A stretch of 11,549 nucleotides of DNA from Lentzea aerocolonigenes. GTDB taxonomy: Bacteria; Actinomycetota; Actinomycetes; Mycobacteriales; Pseudonocardiaceae. The notes under the pieces are model-generated. The model was not told the origin of the DNA. It searched no databases and saw nothing but the letters and a program-made list of their open reading frames with translations. The DNA is taken from contig NZ_JYJG01000536.1 in assembly GCF_000955955.1 (NCBI RefSeq), forward strand, positions 1 through 11,549. The letters run 5' to 3'. The position numbers and the translations under genes are program-made. Positions 6,716 through 11,549 of the stretch are shown here, one piece after another (the first letter of the stretch is position 1; each line of letters starts with the position of its first letter).

Positions 6716-7744
6716 ATGGCTGATCCGGACTTCGACGTGCTGCTCACCGGCACCGTCTTCCTCGACATCATCTTCACCGGCCTGCCCCGCCCCCCAGCGG
6801 CGGGGACGGAGGTGTGGGCCGAGGGTCTCGGGTCGTGTCCAGGTGGGATCGCGAACCTGGCGGTGGCGCTGCGCCGGCTGGAGCTCAAGACCGCGCTGGC
6901 GGCGGCGTTCGGTGAGGACGCGTACGGCGACTTCTGCTGGGACGTGCTGGCCGACCAGGAAGGTGTCGACCTCTCTTACTGCCGCCGGTTCTACGGGTGG
7001 CACTCGCCGGTGACCGTGTCCATGGCGATGGAGCGCGACCGGTCGATGGTCACGCACGGGCACAAGGCGCCCGTGGCCGCGGATGATCTCTTCTGCCCGC
7101 CGCCGTCGTCGCGCGCGTGTTTCGTGCACATACAGGGGGAGGACGAGCAGTGGGTGCGCACGGCCAAGGAGAACGGCGCGCTCTTGTTCGCGGACATCGG
7201 CTGGGATCGCACCGGGGCGTGGTCGCCGGAGCTGTTGCGTCGCCTCGAGGGCTATGACGTGTTCCTGCCCAACCACGTGGAGGCGCAGGGGTACACGCGC
7301 ACTGATACTCCGGAGGCCGCGGCGCGCAAGCTGGCCGAGCACGTGCCAGTGGTGGTCGTCACGCGCGGGGGTGGGGGCGCGGTCGCTGTCGACAGCTCTA
7401 CCGGCGAAGTCGTCGACGTGCCGGGGCTGAACGTGGCGCAGCTCGACGCGACCGGGGCAGGTGACGTGTTCGGCGCCGGGTTCGTGATGGGCACTCTCGC
7501 CGGGTGGCCGCTGGAGCACCGGGTGCGGTTCGCGAACCTGTGCGCCGCGCTGTCGGTGCAGCACTTCGGCGGTTCGTTGTCGGCGCCGGGGTGGGGTGAC
7601 ATCGCGGTGTGGTGGCGGACGGTGAGCAGGAGGCCGGACGAGGAGCTGACGCGGTACGGGTTCCTCGACGACCTGCTGCCCGGCCACACGGGCGTGGAGG
7701 TGAGGAGGGCCAGCCCGACGATCGGCCTGCGGCTACTCCGCTAG
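6716..7744 (+). CDS. PfkB-family carbohydrate/nucleoside kinase (ribokinase-like)
   Basis: A 342-aa cytoplasmic kinase that phosphorylates a sugar or nucleoside with ATP. The first strand DVLLTGTVFLDIIFTGLP is typical. The glycine-rich substrate-side signature PGGIANLAVALRRL lies at 42-55. The second PfkB signature DATGAGDVFGAGFVMG lies at 244-259, with Asp250 as the catalytic base and the GAG anion hole at 247-249. PNHVEA (185-190) is the expected N-x-x-E-type Mg/phosphate motif region. The frame extends upstream to a GTG at 6653, but ATG 6716 begins right at the fold and is preferred. Its ribosome site is weak. The substrate cannot be told from sequence. The last codons and stop are duplicated in a broken copy at 8818-8940. 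A minus-strand frame overlaps its 3' end by 12 bp. Confidence 0.9.
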   Translation: MADPDFDVLLTGTVFLDIIFTGLPRPPAAGTEVWAEGLGSCPGGIANLAVALRRLELKTALAAAFGEDAYGDFCWDVLADQEGVDLSYCRRFYGWHSPVTVSMAMERDRSMVTHGHKAPVAADDLFCPPPSSRACFVHIQGEDEQWVRTAKENGALLFADIGWDRTGAWSPELLRRLEGYDVFLPNHVEAQGYTRTDTPEAAARKLAEHVPVVVVTRGGGGAVAVDSSTGEVVDVPGLNVAQLDATGAGDVFGAGFVMGTLAGWPLEHRVRFANLCAALSVQHFGGSLSAPGWGDIAVWWRTVSRRPDEELTRYGFLDDLLPGHTGVEVRRASPTIGLRLLR

Positions 7745-8131
7745 CTTGAACAAGCAACAGCCGAGTCCACTAGATCCGGTCGGCTTCTGGCGCGAGCGGT
7801 CGAAGTCCTCGCCCTCGTCCTGGTAGCTGGTGCAGCCCGCGATCTCCGGCAGCTTCGCGAGCGCGTCCGGCCGAAACCGCGCTGGCGAACGCCGCACCGT
7901 CCTGATCGGACAGTGGTCGCGTCGCCCGACGTGGTCCACAGCCGGTCGTTCGACTGCCGCCAGTTCGCGCCGAGCAGCTCGGCGCGAACTGGCGGGGTCG
8001 GTGGTGCCGGCGTCCGGACGGGCAGTGGTCGCCGGTGCGGGGTTGGGGATCAGGAGCCGAGTGGGCGAGACCACCGGGGACATGCCCGCCAATGCGGCCG
8101 CCAGCAGAACTGTCGATACGCGCGGTGCCAC
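7733..8131 (-). pseudogene. Degraded exported-protein gene remnant
   Basis: From a GTG at 8131 (minus), preceded by AGGCGGG, an open frame of 132 codons begins with a signal-peptide-like VSTVLLAAALAGMSPVV. It then becomes Pro/Thr-rich and later Arg-rich and implausible. After a perfect 39-bp palindrome (7957-7995) another frame reads LLGANWRQSNDRLWTTSGDA, and a third gives SDQDGAAFASAVSAGRA. The original frame then regains protein character with LAKLPEIAGCTSYQDEGEDF. Good protein pieces scattered over three frames suggest a frameshifted, deleted gene. The middle piece reminds me of the start of large secreted actinobacterial proteins, but weakly. It could instead be an intact small gene of unusual composition. 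Its end overlaps the pfkB stop, convergently. Confidence 0.4.
7957..7995. repeat. Perfect 39-bp palindrome
   Basis: Arms of 19 bp, CCGCCAGTTCGCGCCGAGC at 7957-7975 and its exact complement at 7977-7995, are separated by a single A (7976). No T-tract follows on either side. It lies inside the degraded minus-strand gene, where the reading frame appears to break. Confidence 0.9.
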
Positions 8132-8166
8132 CGTCCCGCCTGTGTGGAATCTGCGGCCGCGCGTGT

Positions 8167-8179
8167 TTTTCAATTGTTC
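8167..8179. repeat. 13-bp direct repeat, left copy
   Basis: TTTTCAATTGTTC here recurs exactly at 8696-8708, on the other side of the secreted SH3-like gene. The left copy continues as CAATTGTTCCCCGGG (8171-8185). A related CAACTGTTTCCCGGG (8742-8756, 13 of 15 matches) is found beyond the right copy. The motif is AT-rich against the surrounding sequence. Confidence 0.6.
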
Positions 8180-8182
8180 CCC

Positions 8183-8197
8183 GGGCTTTGAAAGCCC
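8183..8197 (-). terminator. Candidate hairpin terminator of the secreted SH3-like gene
   Basis: GGGCTT/AAGCCC forms a 6-bp stem with a 3-nt loop, beginning 6 nt after the minus-strand stop codon. No U-tract follows on the minus strand. A short TTTGTT follows on the + strand, so it could also work in that direction. Confidence 0.45.
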
Positions 8198-8202
8198 TTT
8201 GT

Positions 8203-8559
8203 TCAGCAGTGGTTGACGTGAGCCTTCAAGTCCGCCGCGGAGCCGGTGCCCACGTAGTAGTCGGTGACGTACTGGGCGCCTTCGTTGACCTGGATCCAGA
8301 GGTTGTCGCCGTTGATCGACTGGCCCTCGGTGTAGCAGATCAGTTGAACATCGCTGCCCTTGGGAATGACGAATGCCGTCGGATATCCGGTGCCGGGTCC
8401 GCCCGAGTGGACGTTGAGGTCCGCCAGCGCGGGCGAGCACCAGATCCCCCAGTAGCCGGGGTTGCAGTGGTAGTAGGCGCCGGCTGCGGAGGCAGTGCCA
8501 CCGGTGACCAACGTGAACGCCGCTGCGATCGCGGTCATCAGCATGAGTTTCGTGCGCAT
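8203..8559 (-). CDS. Small secreted protein with bacterial SH3-like domain
   Basis: A 118-aa exported protein. A Sec signal peptide is clear: MRTKL, a hydrophobic core to about residue 19, and a TASAAGA region giving probable cleavage after Ala25 or Ala26. The mature ~92 residues contain an SH3b-like core, ADLNVHSGGPGTGYPTAFVI then PKGSDVQLICYTEGQSI, with NLWIQVNEGAQYVTDYYVGTG after it. This is the pattern of SH3 type 3 domains that bind cell-wall peptides. The mature part has four Cys (32, 41, 75, 118, precursor numbering), suited to two disulfides. The start at ATG 8559 is preferred over upstream starts because it begins the signal peptide; GGGGG lies just upstream. It is alone on its strand, with its own promoter-like sequence and terminator hairpin. 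Its role may be extracellular or wall-associated; no enzyme domain is present. Confidence 0.85.
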   Translation of the reverse strand: MRTKLMLMTAIAAAFTLVTGGTASAAGAYYHCNPGYWGIWCSPALADLNVHSGGPGTGYPTAFVIPKGSDVQLICYTEGQSINGDNLWIQVNEGAQYVTDYYVGTGSAADLKAHVNHC

Positions 8560-8695
8560 TGTTGCCCCCAGGAGTGCGTGAGAAGTGCCTCGCTCAGCAG
8601 TCGTGAGGGGAAGCGAACATGTGACGATGCCCGAGGCGTTTTTCCCCTGAGACATGCGTGTTCGCTGATTCGCCAACCCCCCAGGCCTGACGAGG

Positions 8696-8708
8696 TTTTC
8701 AATTGTTC
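8696..8708. repeat. 13-bp direct repeat, right copy
   Basis: An exact second copy of TTTTCAATTGTTC, 529 bp from the left copy and in the same orientation. It brackets the secreted protein gene, its upstream region and its terminator. It overlaps the proposed minus-strand -10 element. Confidence 0.6.
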
Positions 8709-8730
8709 GGATCACGCGGCTTGACGTCAA
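8702..8730 (-). promoter_or_regulatory. Candidate promoter of the secreted SH3-like gene
   Basis: On the minus strand, TTGACG (8730-8725, five of six to TTGACA), a 17-bp spacer and AACAAT (8707-8702, four of six to TATAAT) form a SigA-type pair. Predicted transcription start is near 8695, giving a 5' leader of about 136 nt. The -35 sits within a 14-bp palindrome. Confidence 0.4.
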
Positions 8731-8732
8731 GC
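8719..8732. promoter_or_regulatory. 14-bp perfect palindrome, possible operator
   Basis: GCTTGACGTCAAGC is its own reverse complement and covers the proposed -35 box of the secreted-protein promoter. A dimeric repressor bound here would block that promoter. No regulator gene is adjacent, and chance or a role in the + direction cannot be excluded. Confidence 0.4.
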
Positions 8733-8817
8733 GATCGTGGTCAACTGTTTCCCGGGAATCCGATGCGCGGATGTCTGAGTTTGATTTTATCCCTTGATGT
8801 CCGTTTCCGCGGTCGTG

Positions 8818-8940
8818 CCGGGGCCGGTGACGTGTTTGACGCGGGGTTCGTGATGGGCACTCTGGCCGGGGTGGCTGCTGGAGCACCGGGTGCGGAGGGC
8901 TGGCCCGACGATCGGACTGCGACTACTCCGGTAGGTTGAA
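8818..8940 (+). pseudogene. Broken partial copy of the pfkB 3' end
   Basis: Bases 8818-8895 match pfkB 7452-7528 (the GAGDVFGAGFVMGTLAGWP region) with about seven differences. One is an extra G near 8871 that shifts the frame. At GCGG the match jumps over 176 bp of the parent (7529-7704) and resumes, 8895-8940 matching 7705-7750 with about six differences. It runs through the equivalent of the stop codon and six bases beyond. Similarity stops abruptly at both ends, and the whole 5' three-quarters of the gene is missing. It cannot make a kinase. Confidence 0.88.
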
Positions 8941-8985
8941 ATCAGTCGATCAGCGGACGCAACCTCACGGGCCTCCCGCGCGACT

Positions 8986-9005
8986 TATAGGTAGAGAGTC
9001 TCTCT
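8986..9005 (+). promoter_or_regulatory. Candidate -10 element and start-site inverted repeat for the PBP gene
   Basis: TATAGG (8986-8991) is the only good -10-like hexamer upstream of the PBP gene; no matching -35 box is evident. It is followed directly by AGAGAG-T-CTCTCT (8993-9005), a perfect 6-bp-arm inverted repeat at the predicted transcription start. The repeat may be an operator or a 5'-end hairpin of the mRNA. Confidence 0.35.
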
Positions 9006-9020
9006 GGGGTTTGGTTCGGA

Positions 9021-9025
9021 AGGAG
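9021..9025 (+). promoter_or_regulatory. Shine-Dalgarno that supports the TTG start of the PBP
   Basis: AGGAG, within GGAAGGAG, lies seven bases before the TTG at 9033. No ATG or GTG in frame nearby precedes the membrane anchor with comparable spacing, so this site decides the start. Confidence 0.65.
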
Positions 9026-9032
9026 TTGCGGG

Positions 9033-11147
9033 TTGTTCGCCGCACGCGCGTCAGGCTTGGTCAAGTTGCTGGGGTTGTGCCTGACGGCGGGTGTGCTCCT
9101 CGCCGCGATGGTGTTCCCGTTCGTCGGAGGCCTCGGGCTCGCGTCCAACCGCGCGGCCGACGAGGTCGACAAGACGTCCGGTGATCTCGCGAAGGCGGAG
9201 CTGCCGCTCGTCACGACGATCCAGGACATGAACGGCGAGCCCATCGCCTACCTGTACGACCAGTACCGGATTCCGCTCACGGCCGGTGAGATCTCGGACA
9301 CCATGAAGGCCGCGATCCTGGCGATCGAGGACAAGCGGTTCTACGAGCACCGCGGCGTCGACTGGCAGGGCATCGCCCGTGCCGCCGCCAAGGCCGGTGT
9401 GGACGGTGGCGCGACGCAGGGTGCCTCGACGCTGACGCAGCAGTACGTCAAGAACTACATGGCGTTCGTGCTCGGCGCGGACAACGAGCAGGAGGCCTGG
9501 GAGAAGGCCACCGAGGCCACCGTCGGCCGCAAGCTGCGCGAGGCCCGCATCGCCCTGCAGCTGGAGCAGGAGGTGTCGAAGGAGGACATCCTCGCCGGCT
9601 ACCTGAACATCGTGCCGCTGGGCAACCAGACCTACGGCGTCGGCGCGGCGGCCAAGGCGTACTTCAACACCACGGCCGACAAGCTGACCGTCCCGCAGGC
9701 CGCACTGCTCGCCGCGATCGCGAACCGGCCGTCGTCGCTGAACCCCGGTGCCTCCCCGGACAAGGCGCTCGAGCGTCGCAACATCGTCATCGACAAGATG
9801 CGCGAGAACGGCGCGTTCGGCAAGGACGAGGCAGAGGCCAAGACGAAGGCCGAGGAGTACAAGGCCGCGCCGCTGGGCGTGGTCGACAACCTGCAGCTGC
9901 TGCCCAAGGGCTGTGTCGGCGCCGGTGACGGCCCGATCTACGGCTTCTTCTGCGACTACCTGCTCGACTACCTGCGCGCGGCGGGCATCACGAACAAGCA
10001 GCTGCAGCGCGGCGGCCTGACCATCAAGACCACGCTGGACCCGAAGGCCACCAAGGCGGCGAAGCAGTCGGCCGAGCAGCAGGTGCCGAAGACCCAGAAC
10101 GGCATTGCGAACGTCATGTCGGTCGTCGAGCCCGGCAAGGACAAGCACAAGGTGCGCGCCCTCGTCGCCAACCGCGACTACGGCAACAACGCCGAGCTCG
10201 GCCAGGTCGCCCGTCCCGTACCCGCCGAGGTCCTCCCGTTCGGTCCCGGCTCGGTGAACAAGGTCTTCACCGCGGCCGCCGCGCTGGAGAACGGCGTCAC
10301 CGGCATCGACAAGACCATCGACGTCCCCAACACCTACACCTCGAGGGCGTACGCGAACGGCGGCACGCCCTGGACGATCCACAACGCGGGCCCCTACTCG
10401 GACAAGATGTCGCTCACCCAGGCCCTCGCGACCTCCCCGAACACCGGGTTCGTGATCCTGCAGGAGAAGACGGGCCTGGGCAAGGTCGTGGACATGGCCT
10501 ACCGCCTGGGCATGCGCGACACGCTCAGCAGCGTGAACCGCGGCGGCGAGCCCCTGAAGGCGGACGGCTCGAACGGCCCGTCCCAGGGCGACTGGACGAA
10601 GCAGGCCAACGCGGGCTCCTACACCCTCGGCCCCGGCGCCACGAGCGTCCTGGAACTGGCCAACGTCGCGGCCACCATCGTCTCCGGCGGCACCTGGTGC
10701 CCGCCGACCCCGGTGGAGAAGGTCATCGACCGCTACGGCAAGGACATCCCGCTGAAGGAAAAGCCCTGCGAGCAGGCCGTGACCCCGGACCTGGCCTACT
10801 CCCTGGCCCAGGGCCTCTCGCACGACGTGCTGCCCAACGGCACCGCTGCCGGCGCAGTCCCTCCGGGCTGGAACCGCAACATGATCGGCAAGACCGGCAC
10901 CACCGAGGAGCACAAGTCGGTCGCCTTCATGGCCGCCACCATGCAGTACGCGGGCGCCGTGATGACCTACGCCGACGGCAACAACCCGCAGGTCATCTGC
11001 GCGAACCCGATCCGCCTCTGCCCGGGCTCCTCGGCCGGTGTCTACGGTGGCCAGGTCGCCGCGCCGACGTGGTTCAACGCGATGAAGGTGATCCACGAGG
11101 GCCTGCCGGCGGTCCCGCTACCGCCCGCCGCTGCCCGCTACAAGTAA
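9033..11147 (+). CDS. Class A penicillin-binding protein, PonA-like
   Basis: A bifunctional peptidoglycan synthase of 704 aa. It polymerises lipid II and cross-links stem peptides on the outer face of the membrane. It starts at TTG with a very short cytoplasmic tail, then one membrane anchor (about 8-34). The GT51 glycosyltransferase follows: ILAIEDKRFYEHRGVD (95-110, catalytic Glu99), GASTLTQQ (130-137), RKLREARIALQLE (166-178) and KEDILAGYLNIVPLG (183-197). The transpeptidase carries SVNK (407-410, acyl-enzyme Ser407), SPN (468-470) and KTGT (620-623). Six Cys lie outside the membrane (294, 307, 556, 579, 656, 663) and could form disulfides. No C-terminal PASTA domain or long Pro-rich tail is present; the protein ends soon after the transpeptidase in a short Pro/Ala stretch. 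It is monocistronic as far as visible, with its own terminator. Confidence 0.95.
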   Translation: MFAARASGLVKLLGLCLTAGVLLAAMVFPFVGGLGLASNRAADEVDKTSGDLAKAELPLVTTIQDMNGEPIAYLYDQYRIPLTAGEISDTMKAAILAIEDKRFYEHRGVDWQGIARAAAKAGVDGGATQGASTLTQQYVKNYMAFVLGADNEQEAWEKATEATVGRKLREARIALQLEQEVSKEDILAGYLNIVPLGNQTYGVGAAAKAYFNTTADKLTVPQAALLAAIANRPSSLNPGASPDKALERRNIVIDKMRENGAFGKDEAEAKTKAEEYKAAPLGVVDNLQLLPKGCVGAGDGPIYGFFCDYLLDYLRAAGITNKQLQRGGLTIKTTLDPKATKAAKQSAEQQVPKTQNGIANVMSVVEPGKDKHKVRALVANRDYGNNAELGQVARPVPAEVLPFGPGSVNKVFTAAAALENGVTGIDKTIDVPNTYTSRAYANGGTPWTIHNAGPYSDKMSLTQALATSPNTGFVILQEKTGLGKVVDMAYRLGMRDTLSSVNRGGEPLKADGSNGPSQGDWTKQANAGSYTLGPGATSVLELANVAATIVSGGTWCPPTPVEKVIDRYGKDIPLKEKPCEQAVTPDLAYSLAQGLSHDVLPNGTAAGAVPPGWNRNMIGKTGTTEEHKSVAFMAATMQYAGAVMTYADGNNPQVICANPIRLCPGSSAGVYGGQVAAPTWFNAMKVIHEGLPAVPLPPAAARYK

Positions 11148-11163
11148 AGCCAGCTCGATCGCA

Positions 11164-11205
11164 GGGCCGCCGGACGCCAACCGCGTCCGGCGGCCCTTTG
11201 CTTTG
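11164..11205 (+). terminator. Rho-independent terminator of the PBP gene
   Basis: A perfect 14-bp stem, GGGCCGCCGGACGC (11164-11177) with its complement (11183-11196), has a 5-nt loop CAACC and is followed by TTTGCTTTG. It begins 16 bp after the PBP stop codon. This is the strongest terminator in the window. Confidence 0.9.
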
Positions 11206-11402
11206 CCCACCGAGCCGCGCGCACCCGCCAGCGCCGCCGAGCGTGGGAGTTGTTGCAGGTGGGCTGGGCGCGAAGTGGGCTGGGTGCCCTGCCGGGAGCG
11301 CGGGACGAGGTGCTGTGGCGGATGGGCGAGCGCTGAGCGGGTAGAGCACCCGCCAGGGCCACGGGCTGGGGAGACCGTGGCGGGTGGGCGAGGGTCGGGG
11401 CA
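11206..11402. other. Intergenic stretch without a recognisable gene
   Basis: I find no coding frame with protein character on either strand. Purine-rich G/T words such as GGTGGGCTGGGCG recur. A 9-bp inverted repeat, CACCCGCCA (11347-11355) with TGGCGGGTG (11378-11386), may form a hairpin. A tRNA D-arm-like string near 11330-11346 has no matching anticodon or T arm. Confidence 0.5.
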
Positions 11403-11549
11403 GTGCGAAGCCGGAGGCGAGCAGTTCTTCCCGCTAGGGGTGGTGCGAAGCCGGAGGCGAGCAGTCCTTCCTGCCAGGGGTAGTGCGAAGCCGGAGGCGA
11501 GCAGTTCTTCCCGCCAGGGGCGATGCGAAGCGAGCCCGAACGCGGGCTG
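11403..11549. repeat. 40-bp tandem repeat array reaching the window edge
   Basis: Three full head-to-tail 40-bp units (11403-11442, 11443-11482, 11483-11522) share the core GTGCGAAGCCGGAGGCGAGC exactly. They vary only in the second half (AGTTCTTCCCGC versus AGTCCTTCCTGC, then AGGGG plus two variable bases). A fourth partial unit starts ATGCGAAGC and breaks into a hairpin, AGCCCG-AACG-CGGGCT (11533-11548). No gene is visible within the array, and the next gene lies outside the window. Confidence 0.9.

Noticed and set aside
5384..7687. Very long minus-strand open frame (767 codons) spanning the MFS and pfkB genes
   Set aside because: It is a GC-rich shadow of two well-supported genes in other frames, with Arg/Pro/His-rich translation and no family motifs.
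7745..8940. Insertion sequence between the two pfkB ends
   Set aside because: No transposase, terminal inverted repeats or short target duplications are seen. The 13-bp repeats lie inside the interval, not at its ends.
9051..11096. 681-codon open frame antisense to the PBP gene
   Set aside because: It is a codon-bias shadow of a gene that has every class A PBP motif. Its Val/Leu/Gly/Arg-rich translation has no recognisable domain.
11326..11400. tRNA-like D-arm (GAGCGGGTAGAGC-type string) suggesting a tRNA gene
   Set aside because: No acceptor stem, anticodon arm or TTCRA-type T loop can be built around it.
11403..11549. CRISPR-like array
   Set aside because: The units are contiguous 40-bp tandem copies with no unique spacers, and there are no cas genes nearby.

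Overview
The window comes from a high-GC Gram-positive actinobacterium. GC is strongly enriched at third codon positions, GTG and TTG starts are used, and there is a SigD/ShbA-type sigma factor and a PonA-like class A penicillin-binding protein. It fits Pseudonocardiales-type genomes such as Lentzea, Saccharothrix or Amycolatopsis, but genus cannot be fixed from sequence alone. All family calls were made by reading the sequence by eye, without searches.

Region 1 (1-3918) is a tight, translationally coupled + strand operon: an alpha/beta hydrolase, a COG2907-type FAD/NAD(P)-binding oxidoreductase, a DUF1365 protein and a cyclopropane-fatty-acid-synthase-like SAM methyltransferase. Overlaps are 8, 4 and 4 bp. 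The set looks like a membrane-lipid acyl-chain modification pathway whose product is not established. After a structured 146-bp gap come a SigD/ShbA-like sigma factor (4065-4751) and a SRPBCC ligand-binding protein (4782-5297). The SRPBCC protein probably belongs to the same functional set.

Region 2 (5281-7744) holds a small doubtful ORF, a minus-strand MFS exporter, and a divergent PfkB-family sugar kinase. The MFS/PfkB divergent gap contains an imperfect ~57-bp tandem duplication that includes the MFS start codon.

Region 3 (7745-8940) is a scrambled accessory patch. It contains a degraded minus-strand exported-protein gene carrying a perfect 39-bp palindrome, then an intact small secreted SH3-like protein flanked by short direct repeats, then a broken partial second copy of the pfkB 3' end. 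The two pfkB ends bracket about 1.07 kb of unrelated DNA, so the patch looks like an insertion or rearrangement between tandem pfkB paralogues.

Region 4 (8941-11549) holds a class A penicillin-binding protein starting at TTG, with a strong hairpin terminator. It is followed by about 350 bp without a convincing gene that ends in a 40-bp tandem repeat running to the window edge.
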